DNA of 64,000 bases. Origin: Streptomyces longisporoflavus. GTDB taxonomy: Bacteria; Actinomycetota; Actinomycetes; Streptomycetales; Streptomycetaceae. The stretch lies in the NCBI RefSeq assembly GCF_014649775.1, contig NZ_BMTR01000013.1, positions 213,058 to 277,057 of the forward strand. The letters are read 5' to 3'. The translations under genes were made by a program, and so were the position numbers. The notes beneath the pieces were generated by a model. That model made no database searches and had not been told where the DNA came from. It saw only the letters and a list, made by a program, of their open reading frames with translations. Every line of letters starts with the position of its first letter. Within the stretch, counting starts at the first letter, position 1. Below are positions 25,980 through 34,047 of the stretch, piece by piece.

Positions 25980-26177
25980 CACCGACAACGCACTCCCTTT
26001 GTGGCAAAGTGCACCGGCGCCCGGCCTCGGATGATAGAGACCGGCGTTCCTGGTGTTTCATGGAAGAGAGGTGGGGCAGCCGCGAGGTACGCAGGAAGCG
26101 TAGGGAGTGCTTCCGCATCGACGAGGCGAGCTACGGACGAGACGGACGAGCGGTATCAGCGAGCGAGAGGCGTGCGA

Positions 26178-26552
26178 GTGACGCTGCAGGTGGCCGTGGA
26201 CGAGCAGGACGGCTGGGCCGTCCTGCGGGTGTCCGGCGAGATGGACCTGGTGACCTCGCCCGTCGTGCGCCAGCGCGTGCACGACGCGGTGGCCGACGGC
26301 CGGCACAGCCTCGTCCTCGACCTGTCCGACGTCCTCTTCTGCGACTCCAGCGGCGTCGGCGTGCTCATCGCCACCCGCCGCCTCTTCCGCTCCTGCCAGG
26401 GACGCCTGCGCCTGATACTGCCCGCGCAGGGCGCCGAGGACGGCTCCCACGTGAACCGCGTCCTCGCCGCCCTCGGCGTACGCCGCCTCTTCGAGGTCTT
26501 CCCGGACGTGGCCGCCGCCGTGGACGACGGAGCGACGCCACTGTCCGCGTGA
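26178..26552 (+). CDS. STAS-domain anti-sigma factor antagonist
   Basis: 124-aa SpoIIAA-like protein. GEMDLVTSPVVRQRV and LVLDLSDVLFCDSSGVGVLI show the STAS fold, with the phosphorylatable serine in DSSGVG. Dephosphorylated antagonists of this class bind anti-sigma kinases and free the sigma factor. GTG 26178 (MTLQVAVDEQ) has GAGAGG 7 nt upstream; GTG 26172 would have no spacing. It is divergent from the ECF sigma operon, but STAS proteins normally act on kinase-type anti-sigmas such as the protein at 35413, not on ZAS proteins, so the functional partner is open. Confidence 0.92.
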   Translation: MTLQVAVDEQDGWAVLRVSGEMDLVTSPVVRQRVHDAVADGRHSLVLDLSDVLFCDSSGVGVLIATRRLFRSCQGRLRLILPAQGAEDGSHVNRVLAALGVRRLFEVFPDVAAAVDDGATPLSA

Positions 26553-26583
26553 CGCCGCCCCCGCACACCGCGTAACCGGCGCC

Positions 26584-28863
26584 TCAGTCCCGCCGGATCA
26601 GCTCCGGGTCGATGCGCCGCCCCACCAGCGGCAGCGTCCCCGCGACCGCCAGGACGAGCACCCCGGCCATGGCCGCGACCAGGAGCGGAACCCCGGCCCC
26701 GTCCCAGAAGATCTCGCCGCCGCCGGTGACCAGATAGGCGGACTCGGCCAGCTTCCCCGCGACCAGCGCGAGCACCAGACCCACCGCCAGCGGAAGCACG
26801 ACCTGCGTGCACTGCACGAGCCGCAGCGTGCGGGCCCGCGCGCCGATCAGGGAGAGCGCCGTGACCTGGGGACGGCGCTCCACCGCCCGGTCGGTGACGG
26901 AGACGAGGAACGCCGCGACGCCGATGACCAGGCCCATCACCATGCCGAGCGCGAGCAGCGTCTCGATGACGGTGATCTGCTGGAGTCCGTCGATGTTGAT
27001 GCCCGCCGGGTCGACGTCCGCCGTGGGCGCGATGGCGCCGATGCGGTCGAGGACGTCCCGTACGGTGCCGGGGTCCGAGCCGCTCATGAGGACGAGCGTG
27101 GCCGCGGTGGGCAGGGCGTGCGCCGGGAGCTCGGAGGGCGGCACCAGGAGGCCGGGGCTCGGCAGGTTGGTGACGTCGTACCCGTCGAACAGGACGGTGT
27201 CCTCGGGGGCCTCGGGCACCTTGACCTTCATCGAGGTGCGCTTGCCGTCCCGCTCCAGCGCGTACGTGGAGGTCTTGACCGGGGACTCGGCCACGTTCGG
27301 GTCCTGGAGCCTGAGCACCTTGCCCTCCTCGCAGCCCGCCGCGTGCTCCGTCAGCCTGGCGAACTGGGCGCAGGTGGCGACCAGGGCCGGAGCCTGCCAG
27401 TCGCCGCCCTCCTTGGTGGGGTCGGTGTGCGGGTCCATCACGATCGCGTCGGCCCGCACCGCCGGAATGTCCCGCAGCCTGTCCTGCTGCTCCTCGCTGA
27501 GCTGCGAGAGCCGCAGGCCGTACTCCTGCACGGGCGAGTCGGAGCGGGTGATCTGCTGCTCCTCCACCAGGACGCCCTGCGCGAGCGACGCGGAGAACAC
27601 GAGCAGGACGAGCCCGGTGACCACGCGCATCGCGCTGCCCGGCTCGACCTCGTTGCGCCGCATGGCCAGGCTCAGGGCGAGATTGCCGGAGCGGGCCAGA
27701 CGCCTGGCGATGCCGTACGAGAGCAGCGGCATGACCGTCACCAGACCGAGCCCGGTGAGCAGCACGCCGCCGGGCACCAGCAGGGAGTTGATGCCGGTGC
27801 TCTGCGCGGGGTTGGCGGTGAGGCCGGTCGCGCAGTAGCCGGTGACGATGCCGAGCCCGGTGACCAGCATCAGGCCGCCCCAGACGCGGGGGGCCCGCGG
27901 GGCCGCGGTGCGCCGGGTGCTCAGCGGGTTGGTGGCCGCGGCCCGCGCGCTCGCCCGGCCCACGAACCAGGAGAGCGCCGTGCAGCCGATCAGGCAGATG
28001 GCGATGGTGGACGCGGAGAGCGCGCCGTCGGCGGGGTACCACTTCAGGCCCGGAAGTCCGGTCCTCGCCATGATCTGGTTCAGGAGCCAGAACTCGCCGA
28101 GGCCGAGCAGCGCCCCCAGGAAGGCGGCGACGACGGTCTCCGCGGCGTTCACGCGCTGCGTGCCCCTGGCGCTCAGACCGAGCAGCCGCAGGGCCGCGAG
28201 GCGGCGGTTGCGGCTGGCGGCGGAGAGCTTGGCGCAGACCGAGAGGAAGACGCCGAGCGGAAGCAGCACGAGGGCGGCGAGGGTGAAGCGCAGGATGTCG
28301 AGGGTGGACTTCTCGACGGCCGTGGTGGGCGGGTGCTCGGAACCGAAGCTCTTCAACGCGCGCGCGTCGTCGCCGAGTTCGTCCTTGGTGGTGCCCACGT
28401 AGGCGTACAGCTCGTTCGGGTCCGTCAGGCCGGAGGGGCCGATCAGGCCCTTCTCCTCGCCGGGAAGCAGCCCCTTGAGGCCGGGCTCGTGACGGAGCTG
28501 GTCGTGCAGCGCGGGGGAGACGAACACCTCGCCGGGGGCGGGCAGTTCGTCGAGGCCCGGCGGTGGCTGCACCGCGGCGCCGTCCTTGCCGCGGGCGAGG
28601 AAGACGCGGCTGAAGGGCTTCGAGCCGTGCGGGTCGGAGCGCTCCAGGACGAGCGTGTGCCGGCCGGACTTCTTGCCCGCGTAGACCTGCGGGTCACGGT
28701 CGGCGGCCCGCCCGTCGTGGGCGCCCAGGATCGAGGGGATCGTCAGGACGAGCGCGAGGCAGCACACCCCCAGCGAGCCGCCGAGGGTCATGAGCAGGAA
28801 ACGTACGCGGGTGCCGCGCCCGGAGCCGAACAGGAGCCGCAGGCCGAGCAGGAACTCGCTCAT
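26584..28863 (-). CDS. FtsX/MacB-like ABC transporter permease
   Basis: 759-aa integral membrane protein with duplicated FtsX-type permease domains. An N-terminal transmembrane helix (FLLMTLGGSLGVCCLALVLT, ~23-42) is followed by a large extracytoplasmic domain (~50-195), three or more membrane segments, a second extracytoplasmic part (~420-620), and C-terminal helices (VMGLVIGVAAFLVSVTDRAV, LVAAMAGVLVLAVAGTLPLV). It pairs with the LolD-like ATPase overlapping it by 4 bp. Such systems move lipids, peptides or antibiotics or do mechanical signalling; the substrate is not indicated. Confidence 0.9.
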   Translation of the reverse strand: MSEFLLGLRLLFGSGRGTRVRFLLMTLGGSLGVCCLALVLTIPSILGAHDGRAADRDPQVYAGKKSGRHTLVLERSDPHGSKPFSRVFLARGKDGAAVQPPPGLDELPAPGEVFVSPALHDQLRHEPGLKGLLPGEEKGLIGPSGLTDPNELYAYVGTTKDELGDDARALKSFGSEHPPTTAVEKSTLDILRFTLAALVLLPLGVFLSVCAKLSAASRNRRLAALRLLGLSARGTQRVNAAETVVAAFLGALLGLGEFWLLNQIMARTGLPGLKWYPADGALSASTIAICLIGCTALSWFVGRASARAAATNPLSTRRTAAPRAPRVWGGLMLVTGLGIVTGYCATGLTANPAQSTGINSLLVPGGVLLTGLGLVTVMPLLSYGIARRLARSGNLALSLAMRRNEVEPGSAMRVVTGLVLLVFSASLAQGVLVEEQQITRSDSPVQEYGLRLSQLSEEQQDRLRDIPAVRADAIVMDPHTDPTKEGGDWQAPALVATCAQFARLTEHAAGCEEGKVLRLQDPNVAESPVKTSTYALERDGKRTSMKVKVPEAPEDTVLFDGYDVTNLPSPGLLVPPSELPAHALPTAATLVLMSGSDPGTVRDVLDRIGAIAPTADVDPAGINIDGLQQITVIETLLALGMVMGLVIGVAAFLVSVTDRAVERRPQVTALSLIGARARTLRLVQCTQVVLPLAVGLVLALVAGKLAESAYLVTGGGEIFWDGAGVPLLVAAMAGVLVLAVAGTLPLVGRRIDPELIRRD

Positions 28864-29585
28864 GCCGAAGCGCCCTTCGCGGCGAGGACACCGTCGGCCA
28901 TCGTGTAGTTGCGGTCGGCCTGCGCGGCGACGTTCGCGTCGTGCGTGACGAGCAGGACGGCGGTGTCCTGCGAGCGGGCGAGACCGAGGAACTCCTTGAG
29001 GACGGTGGCGGCGTTGGCGCTGTCGAGGGAGCCGGTCGGCTCGTCGGCGAAGACCACGGCCGGCTGGTGCACGAGCGCCCGCGCCACGGCGACGCGCTGG
29101 CTCTGCCCGCCGGACACCTGGGAAGGACGCCGCTCGCGCAGGTCGGCGATCCCGAGGCGGTCGAGCACCTCGGCGGCGGCCTTGAGCGCGGGGCGCTTGC
29201 GGGTGCCGGCCAGGCGAAGCGGCAGGGCGGTGTTCTCCTCGATGGTCAGCTCGGGGAGCAGCTCGCCGTACTGGAAGACGAAGCCGAAGCGCTCGCGGCG
29301 CAGCGCGCTGATGTCCTCGTCGTCGAGCTCGCCGTACGCGCGGCCCTCGAACCGCACCTCGCCGCGCGCGGGCGGCAGTACGCCCGCGAGGCAGTACAGG
29401 AGCGATGACTTGCCGGAGCCGCTCGCTCCGGTGATCGCCGCGATCTCCCCGCGCGCCAGGGTCAGATGGGCGTCACGGACGGCGGGCGTGGAGCCGTAGG
29501 AGAGGTCGACTCCCGTGGCGCTGAGGACTTCTGAGGTACCGGGCGTACCCGGCGTATTGGTCGGCGTACTGATCGCTTCCCCCAA
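28860..29585 (-). CDS. LolD/MacB-type ABC transporter ATP-binding protein
   Basis: 241-aa ATPase. Walker A is GASGSGKSSLL, the Q-loop VFQYGELLPELT, the signature QVSGGQSQRVAVARAL, Walker B VVFADEPTGSLDS, and the H-loop LLVTHDANVA, all intact. It drives the FtsX-like permease in a two-gene operon. The N terminus is a Thr/Pro/Gly-rich tail (TPTNTPGTPGTSEV) before the conserved LSATGVDLSYG. Confidence 0.93.
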   Translation of the reverse strand: MGEAISTPTNTPGTPGTSEVLSATGVDLSYGSTPAVRDAHLTLARGEIAAITGASGSGKSSLLYCLAGVLPPARGEVRFEGRAYGELDDEDISALRRERFGFVFQYGELLPELTIEENTALPLRLAGTRKRPALKAAAEVLDRLGIADLRERRPSQVSGGQSQRVAVARALVHQPAVVFADEPTGSLDSANAATVLKEFLGLARSQDTAVLLVTHDANVAAQADRNYTMADGVLAAKGASA

Positions 29586-29594
29586 GAAGGCGAA

Positions 29595-29619
29595 GGGCCC
29601 GGGGCGGGGGCCCGGGCCC
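29595..29619 (-). terminator. terminator-like hairpin
   Basis: GGGCCCGGG pairs perfectly with CCCGGGCCC around a 7-nt loop, just after the stop of the small secreted-protein gene and before the ABC ATPase start. On the minus strand it is followed by a pyrimidine-rich stretch. Confidence 0.6.
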
Positions 29620-29670
29620 GGTGTGCGTGCGTGGCAGCTGGTCAGTGCTGCCGCTTGGTGCCTTTGGTGA

Positions 29671-30120
29671 CTACCGCTTGTAGTGCTTGGTCACCGAGCA
29701 GTTGTCCGGGTGGAAGGAGCCCCGGTCGCGGCAGGCGCGTATCCAGGCGTCGCTGGTGTAGCGAGCGGCGCCGTCGTACACGAGCTGGTCCTTGTGGACC
29801 GTCTTCTTCTGCTTGCCGTTGAACCGGTTCCAGTCGTAACCCTCGACCTTCACCTGCACGTAGACATTGTGGCCGTCGCCGGCCGAGGTGTCCTGAAGGT
29901 CGCCCTTCCAGTGGAAGGCACCGTGCTTGGCGCCCGGCGCCTCGAACTTGTAGTAGCCGTTCTTGAACTTGACGCCGCCGCTGGAGAGCGTCGGAATCTT
30001 GTGCCACGAGGCAGTCGCCTCGACATCCCCGCTACCCCCGTTCGCGGTAGCGAAAGCGGTCCCCGCGCCCGTCAGGAAGAGCCCCGCTGCGAGGGCGCCG
30101 ACGGCCAGCTTCCGATTCAT
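29671..30120 (-). CDS. small secreted protein, unknown function
   Basis: 149-aa exported protein. MNRKLAVGALAAGLFLTGAG followed by TAFATANGG is a clear Sec signal peptide, cleaved near residue 25-27. The mature part (VEATASWHKIPTLSSGGVKF, YVQVKVEGYDWNRFNGKQKK) is basic, with two cysteines near the C terminus (RACRDRGSFHPDNCS) that may form a disulfide. GGGAGAA before ATG 30120 fixes the start. I do not recognise a family. Slightly lower GC than its neighbours and monocistronic. Confidence 0.82.
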   Translation of the reverse strand: MNRKLAVGALAAGLFLTGAGTAFATANGGSGDVEATASWHKIPTLSSGGVKFKNGYYKFEAPGAKHGAFHWKGDLQDTSAGDGHNVYVQVKVEGYDWNRFNGKQKKTVHKDQLVYDGAARYTSDAWIRACRDRGSFHPDNCSVTKHYKR

Positions 30121-30544
30121 TTGTGTTCTCCCGTTTTTGTTGGTCGCCCCTTGTTTGATCAAGGGGTTCAGGAACGTAACACCCGGCTGTGACACGAGCA
30201 GTTGAGATTTGCCGCGCACGGTCCGTCCGGCGCGGATCACTGTGCGTTCGCTTTGCGCGTACGTAAATGATCTTTGGTTTGATCATGACGCTCGGGAGGT
30301 TTGAAACGCGGAGAGTCGCCGCGTGGAAGCGCTGACATCGACGGGGAGTGAGGGAAGGTCAAGAGAGACCCAAAAGATCATCAAGGGCCGGCTCCTGGTA
30401 CAACCTCTCTTGTCCCGGTCTTGGCACAAGCATCGGCTTCCCGTCTCCGGGCGATCGCCGACGACGTACGCTCGCTGCCAGAGACACCCGGGGAACCCCC
30501 CGTGCACACGCACCCAACCGCAGAAGTGAGGCGGCCCGAACACC
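30121..30544. promoter_or_regulatory. AT-richer divergent promoter region with repeated TTTGATCA
   Basis: Between the secreted-protein and EF-hand genes. CCCCTTG-TTTGAT-CAAGGGG (30147-30166) forms a 7-bp hairpin, and ATGATC-N8-GATCAT (30267-30286) is a perfect repeat. TTTGATCA occurs in both (30154 and 30278). These could be operators for the secreted-protein gene. No ORF is supported here. Confidence 0.4.
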
Positions 30545-31057
30545 ATGGACAGTGCCGAGTACGAGCGTAAGATCGCGGCCCGTTTCACCACCTTCGACCA
30601 GGATGGCAACGGCTACATCTCCCGTGAGGACTTCAGCACGGCGGCTGTCGCCCTGCTCAGCGAGTTCGGCGCCACGGCGCGCTCCGAGAAGGGCCAGGCG
30701 CTCTATATCGGGGCCGAGGCCTTCTGGCAGGGCATGGCCGGGATCGCCGACCGCGACGGCGACCAGCGGATCACCAAGCCGGAGTTCGTGGGCGGCGCCG
30801 TGAAGCGCCTGCGCGACAACCCGGCCCGGTTCGCCGAGATCGCGCGCCCGTTCCTGGACGCCACGATCGCCCTCGCGGACGGCGACGGGGACGGATCGGT
30901 CAGCCCCGAGGAGGTCGAGCGCGCGCTGAAGGCCCTCGGCGTCCCCGCGGACGTCGCGAGCGCCGCGGGCGGCTCGCTCGACACCGACGGGGACGGACGG
31001 GTGACGGAGGAGGACATCGTCGCGGCTTTCGCGGCGTACTTCACCGTTCCCGAGTGA
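30545..31057 (+). CDS. EF-hand calcium-binding protein (calerythrin-like)
   Basis: 170-aa cytoplasmic protein with four EF-hand loops at regular spacing: DQDGNGYISREDF (~18-30), DRDGDQRITKPEF (~72-84), DGDGDGSVSPEEV (~115-127) and DTDGDGRVTEEDI (~149-161). Loops 1, 3 and 4 have full ligand sets; loop 2 has Gln in place of Gly at position 6. The pattern matches calerythrin/CabB-type actinobacterial calcium buffers or sensors. It is convergent with the ligase gene, 12 bp apart. Confidence 0.92.
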   Translation: MDSAEYERKIAARFTTFDQDGNGYISREDFSTAAVALLSEFGATARSEKGQALYIGAEAFWQGMAGIADRDGDQRITKPEFVGGAVKRLRDNPARFAEIARPFLDATIALADGDGDGSVSPEEVERALKALGVPADVASAAGGSLDTDGDGRVTEEDIVAAFAAYFTVPE

Positions 31058-31069
31058 TCCGGCCGGCCG

Positions 31070-32674
31070 TCAGCCGCGCGCGAACCGCTCCCGCAGCTTG
31101 TACTTGAGCACCTTGCGCAGCGTCTCGTTGCGGGGAAGGGCCTCCACCACCTCCAGTTGCTCCGGCAGCTTGTACGGGGAGAGCCCTTCCCCGCGCAGAT
31201 ACGCGGTCACGGACTCCAGCGTCAGGCCGCCGGTGTCCTCGCCGGTGTCCTCGTCCCCAGGTCGCCGTTCGATCACCGCGCAGACCCGCTCGCCCCGTTC
31301 GGGGTCCGGGAGCCCGATGACGGCCGCGTCCCCCACTGCCGGATGCCGGTGGAGCAGGTCCTCGATCTCCTTCGCGGAGATGTTCTCGCCCTTGCGGATG
31401 ATGATGTCCTTGGCCCGCCCGGTCAGGACCAGATGGCCCGTCGGCCGTACGTGCCCCAGGTCGCCCGTGATCAGGAAGCCGTCCGCGTCGAAGACCCCCG
31501 TGTTCTGCTCGGGGTCGAGGTAGCCCCGGCACACCGCTTCCCCGCGCAGCCGCACGTCCCCGTCGACCCCGGCGGGCACCTCCTTGCCGTCGGCGTCCGT
31601 GATCCGGATCTGCATCCCGTCCGGCGGCAGCCCTTCCGTCGTCGCCAGGTTCCCGGCGGTGTCGTCCGGCGCCCCCATGGTGATCATCGGCACCTCGGTC
31701 ATGCCGTACCCGTGGGTGAGCTGACAGCCCATCTCCCGTACGACCGCGTGATAGATCTCCGGCGGTTTCGGCGCCCCGCCGCCCGCGAGGAGGCGCAGGG
31801 TCGGGATGAGCTTCTCGCCCGGCGCGAGCTTGCGCTGCTCGGCGAGGAACATCGAGTAGAACGCGGTGGAACCGCCCGCCACCGTCACGCCGTGCCGCCG
31901 GTAGCCGTCGAGGGCGTCCGGCAGCGCGAAGAGCTCGAACATCACCGCGGGGAAGCCGTACAGGAGCAGCATCACCGTGTAGTCGGGGCCCGCGATGTGC
32001 GCGAAGGGGAACGCCATCGAGCCCACGTCGTCAGCCGACAGGTGCAGGGCGTGCGCGAGGCAGGAACCGCCCGCTATCAGTGAACGGTCGGTGTGCAGCA
32101 CGCCCTTGGGGTCGGACGTCGTGCCCGAGGTCCAGTAGATCCAGCGCACCGATGTGCCGTCGGAGGGCGGTGCGGGCAGCACGGATGGGTCGCCGTCCGG
32201 CAGGTCCTCGTACGCGTACGCCTGGAAGACGCCCCGTGCGCCGAGCCGGTGCGCCATCTCCGTGTGGTCGAAGCCGCGCCACACCCCCGGCACGGCGAAG
32301 AACTCGGCCTTCGACTCCCGCAGGGCGAAGCCGACTTCGCGGTCGCGGTAGAAGGGGATGACCGGCGACTGGACCGCGCCGACGCGGGCGAGCGCGAAGG
32401 AGAGCAGGGCGGTCTCGATACGGGTGGGCAGTTGCCAGGCCACGACGGTGCCGGGGCGCACGCCCATCTCGTAGAGGCCCGCGGCCACGCGTTCGCAGCG
32501 GTCGCGCAGTTCGCCGAAGGTCAGCGTCCGGTCGTCCGACGCATCGGCGGCGGCCTGGATCAGGACGGGGGCGTCGGGCGTGAGGGCGGCGCGGCGTTCG
32601 ATGAGCTCCCAGAGGGTGCGGGAGGCGCCGAGTGCGTGCGCGGTCTCGTTCCCCGCGCTCTCATGGGTCCTCAT
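31070..32674 (-). CDS. acyl-CoA ligase (AMP-forming, FadD family)
   Basis: 534-aa ANL-superfamily ligase that activates a carboxylic acid to its CoA thioester. The P-loop YWTSGTTSDPKGVLH, A5 motif THGYGMTEVP, A7 motif FLITGDLGHV and the C-terminal lysine region LPRNETLRKVLKYKL are present. It most resembles cyclohexanecarboxylate-CoA ligase-type FadDs by its N terminus (SRTLWELIERRAALTPDAPV). It starts the catabolic cluster and is transcribed divergently from an acyl-CoA dehydrogenase pair. The operator at 32718-32732 is 44 bp upstream, so it is a predicted regulon member. Confidence 0.9.
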   Translation of the reverse strand: MRTHESAGNETAHALGASRTLWELIERRAALTPDAPVLIQAAADASDDRTLTFGELRDRCERVAAGLYEMGVRPGTVVAWQLPTRIETALLSFALARVGAVQSPVIPFYRDREVGFALRESKAEFFAVPGVWRGFDHTEMAHRLGARGVFQAYAYEDLPDGDPSVLPAPPSDGTSVRWIYWTSGTTSDPKGVLHTDRSLIAGGSCLAHALHLSADDVGSMAFPFAHIAGPDYTVMLLLYGFPAVMFELFALPDALDGYRRHGVTVAGGSTAFYSMFLAEQRKLAPGEKLIPTLRLLAGGGAPKPPEIYHAVVREMGCQLTHGYGMTEVPMITMGAPDDTAGNLATTEGLPPDGMQIRITDADGKEVPAGVDGDVRLRGEAVCRGYLDPEQNTGVFDADGFLITGDLGHVRPTGHLVLTGRAKDIIIRKGENISAKEIEDLLHRHPAVGDAAVIGLPDPERGERVCAVIERRPGDEDTGEDTGGLTLESVTAYLRGEGLSPYKLPEQLEVVEALPRNETLRKVLKYKLRERFARG

Positions 32675-32717
32675 GTGATCCCCTCGCGACCGGAGTCCGG
32701 CGTACGGACCAACGTAA

Positions 32718-32732
32718 CTGACGGGCGGTCAG
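32718..32732. promoter_or_regulatory. cluster operator, copy 1
   Basis: CTGACGGGCGGTCAG, 14 of 15 match to the cluster consensus CTGACGGNCCGTCAG; ligase-proximal site in the 198-bp divergent promoter region. Confidence 0.75.
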
Positions 32733-32795
32733 ATCGTGCCGAGAGCGTAAGGCTCACCGCCTTGTCGGTCCAGGGGTGCGGAGCTAGCCTGCGTT

Positions 32796-32810
32796 CTGAC
32801 GGGCCATCAG
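32796..32810. promoter_or_regulatory. cluster operator, copy 2
   Basis: CTGACGGGCCATCAG, 14 of 15 to consensus; dehydrogenase-proximal site, 78 bp from copy 1, consistent with one site per divergent promoter. Confidence 0.75.
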
Positions 32811-32850
32811 ATAGGCCGGTGGGGCCGCAGGGATGACCGGAGGGAACACC

Positions 32851-32871
32851 ATGACGGACGAGCGGACCTGA
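32851..32871 (+). CDS. six-codon micro-ORF ahead of the dehydrogenase gene
   Basis: ATG 32851 follows GGAGGG by 7 nt and encodes MTDERT before TGA 32869-32871. The dehydrogenase GTG at 32873 begins 1 nt after this stop and has no good site of its own. Its translation may depend on re-initiation from the micro-ORF. Confidence 0.35.
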   Translation: MTDERT

Positions 32872-32872
32872 C

Positions 32873-34039
32873 GTGGACCTCACCTGCACCGAGGAGGAGG
32901 AGTCCTTCCGGGCCGGCCTTCGCGAGTGGCTGGCCCGGACGCTCCCCGGGCTGCCGCCGCGCCCCGACCCGACAAACTGGCCGGGGCGGCGCGCGTACGA
33001 CACGGGATGGCAGCGCAGGCTGTACGACGCCGGCTACGCGGGACTGCACTGGCCCCTCGACGCGGGCGGCCGGGGTGCCACGCCCACCCAGCACCTCATC
33101 TTCCTGGAGGAGACGGAGAAGGCGGGCGCGCCCTACGTAGGGGCGAACTTCGTCGGCCTGCTGCACGCCGGGCCCACCATCGCCTCCGAAGGGACCCCGG
33201 AGCAGCGGGCCCGGTGGCTGCCGCCCGTGCTGCGCGGCGACGAGGTCTGGTGCCAGGGGTTCAGCGAGCCGGACGCGGGCTCGGACCTCGCGTCGCTGCG
33301 CACGCGCGCGTGGCGGGACGGCGACGACTACGTGGTGAGCGGTTCCAAGATCTGGACCTCGCACGCGGAGGTCGCCGACTGGTGCGAGCTCCTCGTGCGG
33401 ACGGCACCGGTCAGCGAGGACGTGCCCAAGCACCGCGGCATCTCCTGGCTCGCCATGCCGATGGACGCCCCCGGCATCACGGTCCGCCCCCTGCGCACGC
33501 TCGCGGGCTCGACCGAGTTCGCCGAGGTGTTCCTCGACGAGGTGCGGGTGCCGGTCGCCAACCGGGTCGGCGCGGAGAACGACGGCTGGCGCGTGACGAT
33601 GGTGACGCTGTCGTACGAGCGCGGGACGGCCTTCGTGGGCGAGGTCGTCGCCTGCCGCCGCGTCCTCGCCGATCTCGCCCGCGAGGCCCGCAAGAACGGC
33701 CGCTGGGACGACGCGGTCCTCCGTCGCAGGCTCGGCAGGCTGAGCGCGGAGTTCGGGGCGCTGTGGCGGCTCACGCAGTGGAACGTGAGCGAGTCGCAGC
33801 GGGCGGGGACCGGGGTGCCGGGGGTGGGCGGCTCCGTCTTCAAGCTGCGGTACTCGCACGCCCGCCAGGAACTGTACGAGGCCGCGGGCGAGGTCCTCGG
33901 GCCCGGCGCGCTCGACCTGGGCCACGAGTGGACCCTGGACCGGCTCTCCTCCCTCTCGTACACGATCGCCGCCGGGACCTCGCAGATCCAGCAGAACATC
34001 GTGGCCGAGCGGATACTCGGCCTGCCGAAGGGGCGGTGA
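32873..34039 (+). CDS. acyl-CoA dehydrogenase, catalytic (alpha-type) subunit
   Basis: 388-aa FAD enzyme. WCQGFSEPDAGSDLASLRT is the flavin/substrate loop, and YTIAAGTSQIQQNIVAERI the C-terminal FAD-binding segment. The MCAD-type Glu is absent (AAGTSQ) but TLSYERGTAF places a Glu at the IVD-type position, so this subunit should be catalytic. Resembles FadE26/FadE28-like subunits of the alpha2beta2 dehydrogenases in mycobacterial steroid side-chain degradation. It is followed directly by a short dehydrogenase-like subunit. Operator copy 2 is 62 bp upstream. Confidence 0.9.
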   Translation: MDLTCTEEEESFRAGLREWLARTLPGLPPRPDPTNWPGRRAYDTGWQRRLYDAGYAGLHWPLDAGGRGATPTQHLIFLEETEKAGAPYVGANFVGLLHAGPTIASEGTPEQRARWLPPVLRGDEVWCQGFSEPDAGSDLASLRTRAWRDGDDYVVSGSKIWTSHAEVADWCELLVRTAPVSEDVPKHRGISWLAMPMDAPGITVRPLRTLAGSTEFAEVFLDEVRVPVANRVGAENDGWRVTMVTLSYERGTAFVGEVVACRRVLADLAREARKNGRWDDAVLRRRLGRLSAEFGALWRLTQWNVSESQRAGTGVPGVGGSVFKLRYSHARQELYEAAGEVLGPGALDLGHEWTLDRLSSLSYTIAAGTSQIQQNIVAERILGLPKGR

Positions 34040-34047
34040 GGGGCCGG

